Positions 1 through 11,800 of a stretch of 64,000 bases of DNA are shown here, in pieces (the first letter of the stretch is position 1; every line of letters begins with the position of its first letter). Origin of the DNA: Epiperipatus broadwayi (taxonomy: Eukaryota > Onychophora > Udeonychophora > Euonychophora > Peripatidae); contig JAQFVV010000351.1 of the NCBI GenBank assembly GCA_028023455.1, positions 498,001 to 562,000 on the forward strand. The letters run 5' to 3'. The position numbers and the translations under genes are program-made. The notes under the pieces were generated by a model that was given only the letters and a program-made list of their open reading frames with translations, was not told the origin of the DNA and did not search any database.

Positions 1-76
1 TTAATATAAATAAATAAAAACAACTAATATTTCCAAGCGCTTTCAACTCTTATTTGTTTTTATTTATTTATATTAA
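1..76. repeat. Perfect 23-bp inverted repeat with 30-nt loop
   Basis: Bases 1-23 are exactly the reverse complement of bases 54-76, and the 30-nt loop is less AT-rich (it contains CCAAGCGCTTTCAACTC). A perfect 23-bp match across a loop is more than AT composition alone would easily give. It may be the terminus of a foldback element cut by the window edge, or a cruciform-forming site. The window gives no upstream context, so its nature is open. Confidence 0.75.
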
Positions 77-479
77 ACTCTGTATTAACAATTGACATGA
101 ATTGTTATTTTATATTATTTTTATATTATATACAAAAGTATTATTTATTTATTTATAAAAAAAAGAAAAGAAAATGAAAGTTGAAAAAGTCAAAAGTTTG
201 GATGGTTTTTTTATTTTGGGGGTGGTGATGGTGGAGGGGGTGGGTTGGGAAATATTTTGTTTGTCACTGAGACAAAAGTTATTTTTGGTTTGTTTTTATT
301 TTTAAAAAAAGGTAATAGAAATTTGTTTTAAAAATAAAAGTTTTATTACATTTTTATTATTGTAATTTGTTAGTAGGAAGGAAAAAAAACCCTAAAAATA
401 AAAATAAACTAAAGATGCAGTAGAAAAAAAATCAAAGGATAAAAAAATTTAATTAATAGTAAAATTTGTTTTTAAAAAT
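77..479. other. AT-rich, no gene seen
   Basis: A/T-rich sequence with one short G-rich strand patch near 220-250 (GGGGGTGG-like). I see no coding or structural feature. Confidence 0.5.
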
Positions 480-690
480 CACTAAATGGAAATCACATAA
501 TACAAATAAAGACAAAAAAAATCGCTATATTGCCCCCACAAAAGTCATTGTATTTTAAAAATTGCAGCACTAAATAGAAATCACACAATACAAATAAAGC
601 CCCAAAAAATTACCAGATAGCCAAAAAAAAAAGCCGCAATAAAGTCAAAAAAATAGAAATCATGTAATACAAATAAAGCAAATAGCCAAA
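480..690. repeat. Short tandem repeat, about 80-88 bp, three copies
   Basis: A block close to AATAGAAATCACATAATACA followed by AAATAAAG occurs three times, starting near 484, 571 and 651. The spacers are A-rich and contain partly matching GCC-AAAAA stretches. The copies differ at a few positions, so this is a degenerate tandem array. No coding content is visible. Confidence 0.55.
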
Positions 691-2499
691 AAAAAAAAAA
701 ATCACCATATTTTAAAAATCATGGCCCGGTAAAGTTGCATTGTATTGGTTTTGACTGGCAACAATGCCATCAAGTGACCAAGCTTGGTTAAGTAATGAAT
801 ACCCATCTTTGTTCTCAAAACAATGGAATGAATAAGACAAATTTAAAAATGGATAATAAATAATAGAACAGTTAAAAGTATTAAAAGCATTATAGAAAAG
901 ATTAACAACAATGAGCATGAATTTATTAAAAGTATAAAATTGTAGAACGTTTTTTGACTTCAACAAACATTTCTGATATAATTAAAGCTTTAGATCATCA
1001 TAAAAATAGATAGTCTAATATTAAATTGTAAAATAAAATATCTATCATAATTCAAAAGGACTGTTTAGACTTTAGGGTTATTCTAAAATGACAACTTTAA
1101 GGATGTATAGTGGAATAAGTCTGGTTTTTCAAACATTTAAATAGTTTATAAATTAAAATGGTAGAAAAAAGTAAATAAAATGAGATTATAAAACTATGGT
1201 GAATTTTGTTGGTGTTGTAATTATTTTTATAAATAATGTTTCAGAATTGCTGAAAATAATAAAGCAAGGGAGAAAAATGTATATATATTTGACATATAAG
1301 GATATAAATATGTTTGTTCTAGATTTTTAATCCATGACATGCCTTTCATGGTTGATACAGTGGTAGAATGTCAGATTCTGCAGTAAAACTATTGCAGTCC
1401 AGCTCTTTGACTTTTCATGCTTAAATATCTTACAAATTCATGCAAAATAACCATACAATTATTATTGTTATTAGTCTCATCATTATTGCAATCATCATCA
1501 TCATCATTATTATTATTGTTATTATTACTATTACTATACATTTTCATTTTTATCAAGGAATATTGTTTTAGATATGTATGAAGCAAGTTTCATTGGTTAC
1601 ATGGTTTATTGCATTTCTATTTGAGAAAATGCATCTGATTATGTAGTTTCAAATTTGAAAATATTGCAAATTATATGCTGATCATTTTTGGGTATTAAAA
1701 AGATCATTCTATTAAAGTTATTTTTAATAAGTATTGTTTTCTCACTATTCTAAAGTATTTTGTATATCAATAATTTATGCAGTTTTTATGTAATCAGATT
1801 AAAGCGATTTATGGTATTAAACAATCCTTTTTATATATACTGGAAATACCAAATTATTAAAAAAATTGGATGCAGAAGACAAAGAGAATACAGTAGTTTA
1901 GATCTATTTAATAATTCTTTTCTGCTACTAAAATGTCTGTTGACACAATTGGAATGTCTTCTTTTAGAAAAATCTTATATGATTGGATATACAAAAAAAT
2001 TTCATTAAAATAATATTGTTGTTCTAAAAGAAAAAATAAATGATACTTGTCTATAAATATATAAAGAGTTTCACTCTCGCTTTCTTTCTATTTATATCTG
2101 TTTAATTTTTTTATATGCTATATTTTGTAAATTTTCATGTTTCAAATGGTATTTATGCACATTTAATATGTGTAGATTGTTTTGAGTTAATTAGTACTTT
2201 ATATAAATGCAATTTAAAATGATGTATTCTCTAGCATTGTTGGTAAAAAACATAGAATGGCTTATAATATATTTCAATGTATGTATTAAATCATTATTAT
2301 CACCAGCTTTTAAAGGCATTGCCTTATCATTGCAGTCACATCATTCTATCTCCAGAAATTCATTTTAAATCAGCATATGTAAAACATTTAATTTCACTGA
2401 ACATATATTTTAATATATACTTAATTTGATTCAATTCCTAAATTTTGCCTTCCAAAATATTTTTTAAAAACCTATTTCTTTAAAATATGACCCAAAAAC
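691..2499. other. AT-rich, no gene seen; trinucleotide-rich patch
   Basis: No reading frame here looks like a protein family. Around 1455-1540 there is an imperfect ATT/ATC trinucleotide tract. Other short open frames are low-complexity chance frames. Confidence 0.5.
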
Positions 2500-2514
2500 T
2501 TAGTCTTTCTTATT

Positions 2515-2686
2515 TTTATCACATTCAGTAGTTCTTTTTCTACTCCAAGTTTTCTTAATATTTGAACATTAGTCTCTTTTCCATCCAAATCATTCTAGTT
2601 AATCTTCTCCAAAGTCACATTTCCATTTCTGCTGATACTTTTGTTTCTTGTATCATCCCCATATGTCAATGTACCCCAAATGAAGG

Positions 2687-2690
<4 letters not shown>
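2515..2690 (-). pseudogene. RTE-like LINE, C-terminal fragment
   Basis: Read on the minus strand, the region contains a stretch like NEEVLRRLG..KELL..I..RK: seen here as TNVQILRKLGVEKELLNVIK. This is the conserved segment that follows the reverse transcriptase thumb in RTE/BovB-like LINE proteins (recognised from the family pattern, not searched). The frame is not open for long and has shifts. It lies on the same strand and in the right order to be the end of the dismembered LINE at 4.9-8.9 kb. The alternative is an independent fragment of the same family. Confidence 0.55.
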
Positions 2691-2717
<27 letters not shown>

Positions 2718-2718
2718 T
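2691..2718. repeat. (TA)n tract
   Basis: A run of TA dinucleotides beside the LINE C-terminal fragment. A second, shorter TA-rich run lies at about 4908-4923, where LINE homology resumes; together they bracket the non-LINE segment between. Confidence 0.8.
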
Positions 2719-4907
2719 GAACCAGATTGATATCCGATGCAAGGGTTTTGCTGCCGAAATTAAAAACTTTTAATTTCGCTAAGTTTCTAAAGTTAAAAAA
2801 AGTTTTAATTATTTAAAAAGAGTATGTGTATTAATACATTGACTCGTTTATATTTAAAATAGATCGTTTTAATGTTTTTAAAATTGTTTTTAAAATAGTT
2901 TTCTTATACGGCTTGTTTTTACTATTTTTAAATCAATTTGATTAAAAAAACAAGCTGGCTAGCTAATTACATTCCTGTTGCTTTTATTTTAACCATTGTA
3001 AACTCATTCTAAAAAGCAGAGATTTGATTTGTGTTGTTGTTTTTGTTTCAATAATCCCTGGGTAGAATTCTTAGATTAGATTGAGCTGGAGATTAATATT
3101 TGCCCTGCCTTAGGCATAGAATTCAACAACAAGGCTAGTTTTCATGGGAAATGGAGTGGAGGTATAAATAATACCAAAAATTTTATGAGTCTATTGTATT
3201 CTATTCTATCCTAGAGAGATTAAGTCAGCACTTTGGCAAAGTGATTTGTTCAGCTTCTTAGTATTATTAATCATTCGGATTAACCTCTTCAATGTTTATA
3301 CCATTAGCAGCTTGGACATTTAATCTTTCAAAGCATGCCAAAATATACTGCTATATGTTGTATAATCAACAATATGTCATGCTAATTTAACTCAAAAGAC
3401 GGACTCATGCCTGCCAGCTTGCCTTCAATCCTGCAATGAACACCTAAAATAAACAAGACCCTGCTGTCTCTACCTTGCCACTGTCAAAGGACCTGAAAAT
3501 GGACTAAAATAAATGTACACACTCTATGCAAGCTCTGTTTTACTGTAAGGTAAAATTTTCTTTATTCTTCCCAGGGTAAATTTCTTTTCATTAAATCTCC
3601 GCTCAATCTAATTATAAATCTGTATTCATAAGCAATACTTAGCCTCATATTTAATGTTTGTTGGGTTATCTTGTATTTTGTAGTGTGTCTTGGAATCTTA
3701 GTTTTAAGATTCCAAGTTTGCTTTCAATTTTTGTTTATTGGAGGGTGATGAATGAGTTTTTTTACATTTTTATGCCTAACTTTTACTAAATGCTTTAGCA
3801 GTCATGTATATTTTAAATGCTGACCTGTAATTATTTTAGTAGCCCACAATTAATTTTTAAATACTGTGTTTGCACTTTTGAAAACCACCAAAATCTTTTG
3901 GCTGGCAACTTGATTTTCTGAGTCTTCCGCAAGTGGGAATTTAGTTTCTTCATTTCTTGTGTCCCTGAAAGCGGAAACTAGAATTGTTTTTGCTTTGTAA
4001 TTTTATAAGTTGCCAGCAGGAAGATAATTATCCCTTTGTAAATTACAGGTGAGAGAGACTTTCACTGCTAAAGTATTTAAAGCTTTCATATGTTTGTACT
4101 CATGTGCACTCTCCGATAGATTTATTTTGTATTTACATGTAGCTTAAAATTTATCAGAGCGTGTACTCAGAATTTGTTTTGTAAGTTTATTTTTCTTGAA
4201 ATGCTTGGGTAGACATAACTGCTTTTTTAATTATTTACTTGTCTCCTATTGAGAACTTGAATTACGATTCTTAGAGTAATTTTCACTAATCGTTTGGTGG
4301 GGATTCACCAGTTTTAATTGTTTTCCTTTCATTTTCAATCATATTTTTCGGTTGTTCTTGAGGTAAATCAATCACCTTTATTTTAAATTTAATAATAGGT
4401 GCAGCTTCTACTGACATATGACATTCATGGTCTGACACATTTTTTGGGCCATGATAAGCTCGCTGGCGCTGGTTTCATTGATTTATTTCAAGAACATATT
4501 GTTTAAATATCTGAATGGGAAAACCAATGTTTGGTGAATCCTCTACTGAATGAAATTGCTTCCTCCCTTTATAATTCATTATTAGAAAATCAGTGGGTCT
4601 GCCAGAGCATTGCGTTAGTCTTTCTGGTACACACCTGAGCTAATCCTATTTGTTAACTTATAAACTTTTCTTATATGTTATTCGTTTCTGAATAAAATTT
4701 TTGAAATTTGTTTAAACTTAATTTGGCTGACGTTTGTCTTAGTGCTTTTGTGTCTCAATTGTCTAAACAATTTAAGATCTCTTGTTTCTCCCTGAGTTTA
4801 GTCGGCGCAAACCATCATCATCATCCATTCTGATCACAGTAAATAAATTTTCCAGATACGTAGTGATCTGGTGGCGCCCTCTGCAGCCAGAATGGATTGA
4901 ATGTCCA
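2719..4907. mobile_element. Unidentified segment interrupting the LINE
   Basis: About 2.2 kb without LINE homology separates the LINE thumb fragment (ending near 4913) from its C-terminal fragment (from 2690). Both junctions fall in TA-rich runs. The right end is GC-richer, with CTGCAGAGGGCGCCACCAG on the minus strand near 4870-4890. I find no recognisable protein, long terminal repeat or terminal inverted repeat. It is inferred to be an insertion because the flanks read as one LINE, but a deletion-plus-rearrangement would look the same. Confidence 0.35.
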
Positions 4908-4912
4908 GTATA

Positions 4913-5000
4913 ATATATATATAGTAGTAAAGTTTTTTTATTCTGAAAAGCACATTTTGCTAACATTAGTTTCCTTTTTAATTTCCAAAAGACAATCATG
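4913..5000 (-). pseudogene. RTE-like LINE, RT thumb fragment
   Basis: The minus strand encodes KLKRKLMLAKCAFQNKKTLL. This matches the EIKRRIALAK-AF-K-K-LL block that lies after the palm in RTE-like reverse transcriptases. It lies just downstream, on the minus strand, of the palm fragment carrying YADD. Homology stops abruptly at a TA run near 4913. Confidence 0.6.
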
Positions 5001-5100
5001 GTTATCAGGAATCATACTCTCAAGATAATAAAATTCATTAATTTGTTATAAAAAATATATTATTAAACACAATATATCAGCCTTTTTATGTTCTATATGT

Positions 5101-5312
5101 TTAGCACCATCATCTTAGTCTTATTAACATTTAACATTAAAACCCTCTTACATCTTAAACATTTTATTCATTTTTTTTCAGAATTTGCAATTTATGCTAT
5201 ATCATCTGCATAACTCTTCTAATTTTCTTTTTATAATTCTTATGTTCTCAATAAATAAATATAGAATGAAAATAGAAATCCTTGCCTTACATTTCTTCTT
5301 ATGTTAACATTA
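5101..5312 (-). pseudogene. RTE-like LINE, RT palm with YADD
   Basis: Minus-strand reading shows the RT signature IRR-VRQG at the upper end (about 5285-5310), then YADDIA at about 5193-5212, IANSEKK, and finally LNVNKTKMMVLN at the lower end. These are, in order, the RT motif B region, the catalytic aspartate pair and the NV-KTK--V segment of non-LTR reverse transcriptases. The catalytic YADD is retained, but the frame between motifs is broken, so this is an inactive relic. An RT binds element RNA and copies it at the target nick; nothing here could still do so. Confidence 0.8.
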
Positions 5313-5884
5313 GTTTACAGTTATTTATAACTAGGGTTTCTACATTTCTGCAGGGCTTAACTGGGATATTTCAGTATGAAATAAAGAAAAATTACAAGAT
5401 ATATAATCATATTTATGTTACTAATAACATATTCATTTTGTAATAAAAATACAAACAAAAGACAATTGTTTGTATACATATATTATCCATCAAATCAAAA
5501 TCACAAATTGAAATTACATATTTCTAAGAAACCAAAATAATGATGAACCACTTCTGTTTGGGAAAATTACTGATTAAAATTAATTATAAAACATTGATTT
5601 AAAATAAATATGTAAATTAAATATAAAAAATAAAAATTAAATGTAAAGCTGAAATTAAAAGTTAAAAAATAAAAATAAGAATAAAAATGAGTGATTAAAA
5701 ACCCATGACAATTAACTGTCTTGAGACAATATGTGGGGACACCATGACAAGCGAGATAAAAGTGGGACAATCTGGGGAAAACAGAAAATATGAACACCCA
5801 ATTTATAACTCCTTTGTATTTTGGCTTATATATAAATACAAATTTAACTATTTATATTTCTAACTGAGGCCAACATTTTTTATT
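5313..5884. other. AT-rich gap within the LINE relic
   Basis: About 570 bp between two RT palm fragments. Only about 150-200 bp would be expected between these motifs, so part is probably inserted or diverged sequence. The minus-strand frame at 5567-5797 is Phe/Tyr-rich low complexity and not credible as a gene. Confidence 0.4.
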
Positions 5885-5998
5885 ATTTTAAACAATAATT
5901 TCCAATCCACTTTGTCAATAAAAGCTGCATAAACTTCAATCTTCATTGCAAGATTATTCTTAACTCTCCTGAAGTTCACATTTTCTTTTGTTCCATGT
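5885..5998 (-). pseudogene. RTE-like LINE, N-terminal RT palm fragment
   Basis: The minus strand reads NFRRVKNNLAMKIEVYAAFI and then DKVDWKLLFKII. This is the RT segment where a Y-CFIDY-KAFD-V-W--L pattern is expected (first catalytic aspartate region). The KAF part is degraded to DK, giving FIDKVDW. It lies upstream of the YADD fragment in element orientation, as expected for one element. Confidence 0.6.
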
Positions 5999-6108
5999 GT
6001 TTAGAGTTTTTGAAGATGCTCAATCTTTTCTATTGTGTAAAATCTTTATTTTATACTAAAACTTAATAAATTTTAAATTAAACATAACTCAGTGTACATG
6101 TAAACACA

Positions 6109-6465
6109 GGGAGTAAATTACCCTTTTTCAACATATAATTTAAAAGCACTCTAAATATTGAACGAAGGATCAAGAATAGAATGAACCTACCTATATTATT
6201 GATAGTTCTGACGGTTGGCAATTCAGAGTGAAATTAATTTATCAACTAGATAGAACAGAGTACTTATGAGTTAATAGACTCATAAATTAATTATGAATTT
6301 AATAACTCTTAAGTACTATGTTTTATCTGGTTGATAAATTAATTTCACTCTAAATTACAAATAATCAGAGCTACCATGAATAGGTTGATTCATTCTATTC
6401 TTGATCCTTTGTTCAACATATAGAGTGCTTTTAAGTCATAGTCTGGGGAAGGCTGATTTATTCCC
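6109..6465. mobile_element. Foldback element, about 357 bp
   Basis: The left half (from GGGAGTAAATTA at 6109) and right half (ending TTTATTCCC at 6465) are imperfect inverted copies of each other. Shared blocks include AAAAGCACTCTA, GGATCAAGAATAGAATGAA and GATAAATTAATTTCACTCT. The centre is near 6285. The arms are about 170 bp with mismatches and small indels. It has no coding capacity, which fits a foldback MITE. No convincing target duplication is visible. It lies in the gap between RT and endonuclease parts of the surrounding LINE relic. Confidence 0.75.
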
Positions 6466-7644
6466 TTTATTTAAAACTCAATAAATTGTACTTGATTTTT
6501 TAAAATTTAATTTTATACATAAATAATATTCTAAAAAATAACAATTGACCTTTTTAAAAATTTAAAACCTGACTTAGCATCAACTAGATTAGTGTAAACG
6601 CTCTTTCAGAAAATAAACAAATTACTTTTTTTAAAAGTTTTTTTAATAATGTGAACAAACAAAGGTAGATATATAATAAATGTATTAAACTCTGCTTTAA
6701 AATCTGATGTTTGCTTTATAATAATTACAATCTTGAAAGATTTTAACACTCTTCCAATTTTGACAGATAGTGACATAGTACATGCTGTGATTTTCTGATT
6801 TTGTATTATAGTCTGTGTTTAATAACTTCTATTTCTAAAAATAAAAGATAGGTGAATAAATTAAAAGTGTATATGTGTATTTTGTTTTAAATAATAATTA
6901 ACCAATTAGTGTGTAAAAATTACAAAAAAATTTATAATCAAGCAAAAGTTATATTTCTTTTATTCCATAAACTTTGCAGAAACTAGATCAGAAAGAAAGG
7001 GATGTCTTCTGGGTGTTTTTCTATATCATAAAGAGTATAGGAATGAATGCCTTAGATCTAAGCTGACTATCCATAAAGTACTGACTTCTTCAGATTCCTT
7101 TTAAATTAAAAGAACAATTAAATCAGTCTCATGGGAATTACTATTTTTTTTAAAAAAAGTCCTATACTAATAGCACTAATATCATTAAAACAGTAATATA
7201 AAGAGGCAGAACCATCATGTTTTTTCAGAAACGAACAAGCACATTTTAAAATAAAACTGAAAGTTATATTATTAACATTATGGCCTTTCTAGTTCCTTTC
7301 TCAGCATAATAGCATATTAATCTTCATTCAAATTATCTTTTATTATCTTTTTATTCTATTTTTAAGGATTAAATGTGACTGACCTGTAATTCATGTGGTA
7401 ATTTGTATTTTTTTTTGAAAATGCAATAGTTTTTGTAACCATAAAATCAGATAAATTATATATTTTTTATAACATCTTATTATCACATCAAACAATCTAT
7501 TGCATTGATAACACTACAATTTTTTAAAAGTTTAACTGAAATGTCATCTACATTATGTGCCATTTTTATTGTTTTTACAGATCCTTTCTCTTCCTAATCA
7601 ACAAATATATATATATAATTTCTCATATTTATTATTACTTGTGC
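6466..7644. other. AT-rich gap, no recognisable feature
   Basis: Lies between RT and linker parts of the LINE relic. I could not recognise conserved coding blocks here; it may be diverged LINE sequence or later insertions. Confidence 0.35.
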
Positions 7645-7790
7645 TTAAAAAAGCTTCAATATACTCTTTCAAAAGATTTCACACTTTTTTGTTTTCAAAA
7701 AGTATCTTTTTTCCTTATTCTTAGCAATATTATTAAATGTTCTCTAAATCAACATTTTGATTTTTTCATATACCTGCTTAAGCTTTCCAA
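7645..7790 (-). pseudogene. RTE-like LINE, endonuclease-RT linker fragment
   Basis: The minus strand reads LKQVYEKIKMLI, then a run ending KTKKCEIF, then EYIEALF after a frame change. This fits the linker pattern VYEKI--L......IK-KNGEIL-----I--RW-EYIEELF found between endonuclease and RT of RTE-like LINEs. It is broken by at least one stop and a shift. Confidence 0.55.
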
Positions 7791-8154
7791 CATTTATGTT
7801 GCTTTTAATTTTTTCATTTATCATATTACCCATTTTGTTTTATAAACTCTGCAATTTGTTTTTATTAAATTTTTAATTATTTTATATTGATCATAGGCTT
7901 TATATCTAACTTTTTATTTTCAATTAAATCCAATATCTTTTGAGTCATCTATATCTTCTTTAGAAACCAATATATTTTTCCCGAGACTTTAGTTACAGCT
8001 GTTTATGTATATATGCTTTAATATTTTTCCATCACATCTTATCACCATCTATCATAGCAGTTTCATCATTAAATTTATTAGCTATGTTATGATTTTGTAA
8101 TTGACTTAAATTTAGTACTACATTTTATAAAAATAAGCAAAAGATCACTATAGA

Positions 8155-8400
8155 AGATCAGCACAGACTAATGATGTCTATATCTGACTTATATTTTTGT
8201 TTAATTATAATATAATCAAGCAAATATTTTTTAATATATCAGAGATCTTTCTATGAATAATGAACATCTTTTGTGAATATTACAAAATGTATTGATCATT
8301 ATCATCTGATGTTGTGCACAAAAGTTAATCAATTTTTTGATCTCATGAATTCATAACTCTAAAACCAAATCAGCCTACATATTTGGAGTTCTTATGTGAA
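8155..8400 (-). pseudogene. RTE-like LINE, C-terminal endonuclease part
   Basis: The minus strand reads DYIIIKQKYKSDIDIISLCA near 8156-8216, matching the IDYILI---WK-S---V block of the APE-type endonuclease of RTE/BovB LINEs. Upstream (8220-8330) a diverged NTF..KR....ERS stretch fits the preceding NTFF-HP-RR--TW segment. Several stops are present. Confidence 0.65.
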
Positions 8401-8434
8401 CCCAATGCCATAAAATGATTCATCAAAAATAATA

Positions 8435-8870
8435 TTATCTTTCTAATTGACAATTTCTCCAATCTTTCATAAATATTTTTAAATTTTTATCAGCATTATC
8501 AGTAATAGAAAAATATAGTTGTTTTAATACCATATCCACAGGGTCTGTTTCCATCTTCTCATTAAATGTTTTTTTCCTAATATAAAAACTATTCAATAAA
8601 CTATTCACCAAATTTCTTTTTAATATAAGAGCAACACTATTTATTTTAAACTTATCTCCACTGTAAATTATTTTGAATTCTTCTAATTTAAAATCATGAT
8701 TACCCATCTATATAGTCACCCGTATACCAAAAATATCTACTTTACATTTTATCATTGCCTTTTAAACCTTTTCCCCCTATACATCTCGATAATGTTCTCA
8801 ATTCCATCTATTGATCATAAATTTATTGTTTTCTTTACAAGAATTTTTCAAACTGACAATCTGAGTGATC
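8435..8870 (-). pseudogene. RTE-like LINE, N-terminal endonuclease part
   Basis: The longest open piece (8435-8707, 90 codons) contains FKIIYSGDKFKINSVALILK, the Y-I-YSG------GVALIL block of APE-like LINE endonucleases. It continues to a diverged block where VQ-YAPT-D--D is expected (here QLYFSITDNADKNLKIF). Another frame upstream (to about 8870) has KVDIFGIR, equivalent to K-D-LGI-E. The domain would nick target DNA to prime reverse transcription. It is inactive here: frame changes, no intact catalytic core. It marks the 5' side of the minus-strand LINE relic that runs down to 2.5 kb. Confidence 0.75.
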
Positions 8871-8879
8871 TTGTCTTTT

Positions 8880-11800
8880 CCACTTCTACTGGATCTTGAT
8901 AAACAAATTTCATAATTTGTAAAACATATTAAATTTACTCATTTTTATAACAGTATATCATAGGATATTTGAAGATCTTAATATAATGCTTTCCCATTAT
9001 CTTCTATATTCCTTATGCCATTGTCCATCTGAAGACTCATCTACCTTCAGGGAAAATTTGTTTCCAAGAACAAAAGGATACCCTAATATTCTGTTAACTC
9101 ATCTACCTTCTCAGAGATTATTGGCATGATGTAGAGAGAATCTTTATACTTGGAGTCACTCAGACAACAGAGTGTTATCAGTAATACCAGAGTGCACTGC
9201 ATAACATGTGAAATAGATGTTGAGGAGGAGAAGCTACACATTGCATCCCACTTCTTACACCCCATGTAATGAATAATTAAATATTTAAATAAACAAATAA
9301 AATAATTATTAAAATTCATTACATAATATTTTGTTAAATACATGATTTTTTTCTAAGAGTTATGAAGGATTTGGGTTAGATTTATAAATATGGAAATATC
9401 CATTAATAAAAAAGTTAGGATTTATTATTATTATTTGAACTGTAATTTTTATTACGATGCATTAAAATTGTGAAATATACTCCTAAATATAGCATATATT
9501 TTTAACTTTGATATTCATTAATTTAAATGTAATTAAGGCTTCATTAGAGAAAAATGATAAAATAATAATGATTTGGTTTTTATATATATAATTTTTTTAA
9601 GGATAAAGTTTCATTTTCTTTTATATTCTAAATGAAAGAAGGCTCAATGATATTTTTAATTAGATATATTAATGTTATTTATATAAGAGCATTGCATTTT
9701 TTTCTTTGAAATGGAAGTCTTTGATCAATATATAAGATCTTTTTACCAAGAATTAACATTTTAATTTTAGATCACATTATAAAATAAATCAATATATATA
9801 ATGATATATATATATATGTCTAGAGTCAAAAACTAAATCAGGTCTTTCAGTTTATTTTAATAAAAAAAAATTGATTTCAGTCAATCATTAAAAAATATGT
9901 GCAATCTGAAGTACAAAAACTAATTAAAAAAAAAATACACAGAATAATATGTAAGAACTTTTAGCACTGAGTTAAAGAATTCAATGGTTTAAGAGTGATT
10001 TTATTTACAACATAAATGAGTTTAAATGTAAATTTAATTCACAAAAAAAACTATAATTGTCAAATAATTAGAATTTTTTAGAAAGGATTCCGATGATATA
10101 GTATATTATAATCGAAATATGATGAGTAAAGGAATGATAATAAAGGGCAATATCTATTCAATAATATTAAATATAAAATCAATGAAGCAGAACCAAAGAC
10201 TATTATTTCTAGTATTTAACATTACATATATATATATATATATATTATAACCTTTAGTTTTGGCAGAAGCTAAATGTTAAGTCAAATTTTGTGCCAAGAC
10301 ATCTAAAAAAATAATTATATAGTCTAATTTTGTTATGAATAAATTGTTACCAATACTTTATAATGCCATAAACTTTGCATATAAAAGTTATTATAGGAAT
10401 ATTTTATAGATTATACAGCTGTAAAATATTTTTACACAGCTTAAATTATAATAGTTTTAAGCCTAAATAAGTGTTTAGCATGTTAAAGTCTATAAATTTT
10501 CAAATAGCTGGTAATGTAGAAGATAAATAATACATTTAAAGCTAATAATGCTAATTTAGTCCTACTGTAACTGTTAAAATGTTTTAAAAAGCTTGCATTG
10601 ATTGTAAAGTTAAGAAACCAAATTTAAATCCTATATTTTTGGTTTGTGGGATTTAAATTGAAGCTGTAATATTTTAATTTATTTTAATTTTAACATATAA
10701 TATTTTAGTTAAATAATTTTAGATTTATTTAATTATAAAGAATATAATAAAGCAAGTAATTAAAAATAGAATTTTTAAAAAGTAACAGATACAAAATCTT
10801 TTTAAAAGATAATTTTAAAATTTATATTCTGAGACATGTCTAGATGTAAAGAAGGATAAATAAATATATTAAATGTTATATGTAATAATTGTTTTATTAA
10901 AGGTGTAATATAAATTTTAATTATGTAAGATTTTTATTTTATTCTGGTGTTTGTAATTTTTAATTTAATTATTTCTATTTGCAACAAAGAAGTGTTTTAA
11001 TTAATTTAGTTGTCTAGCCAAGATTTAAAAAAATGATTTATTGTAAAATTGAATATTAATTAGATTAAACGGTTAATACAAATCTTGTAAAATGATTACA
11101 TGAGTAGTAGCATACATATAATGAGATATTGTTACCTGTTCAAGGTCCTCAATCAATTTTAATTTTATATTTGTTTGTAGCAGTTTAATTTTTAAAAATC
11201 TCCAGTTAAATATTAAGTGTAATTTTCTTTAAATTTTATTATTTTTAAGCTATGTCAATCTGAATTAAAACTGTCTAGGCACACTTATCTGAATTGAAAC
11301 CCCAAAGGAACAAATCTTTATACCTTCCAGCTATAATGGTAATATTACTTCATTATTACAATGTTTAGAAATATTATCTTTTAAATTTTCTGCCTTGTAT
11401 AATTTCAACAGTTATTGTTATTATTGCCATTATATTGATTTAAGAACTCTTGTCAATTTTGAAGTCCATTTCAATGTCTGCATTATAATTTAAGTTGCAC
11501 CAGAATATTCATATTTCTTATGGATAACAATGTCACAGAAAATATTGACAATTTCTTGACATTTTCTTTAAAATATTTGTTGGGTCAAATATTGTTTAGA
11601 ATTTGTTTACCTTGAGTAAAAAGACTTTTAATTCATTAATAAAAACTATATTTTAATATAATAAATACATGTTTATAATATGTTTACAAATTTATTAAAT
11701 CTACAAAATAAGGATGTAAATTAATAATGATTTTTACTTCAATAAAAAATGTATTTGTGCTTATTTAAATAAAAACCTTATATTGTTAACTTATTAAACT

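Noticed and set aside
1340-1420. tRNA-like text (ACAGTGGTAGAATGTCAGATTC) resembling a tRNA D-arm and anticodon arm
   Set aside because: No proper B box (GGTTCGAATCC) or acceptor stem follows; similarity is too short for a call.
3000-3560. GC-richer stretch (CTGCCAGCTTGCCTTCAATC, CCTGCTGTCTCTACCTTGCC) as a possible exon
   Set aside because: No long frame and no family resemblance; it lies within the unidentified insert, so no gene call.
7555-7845. 96-codon plus-strand frame rich in Phe, Tyr and Ile
   Set aside because: Antisense to the LINE linker fragment on the minus strand; chance frame.
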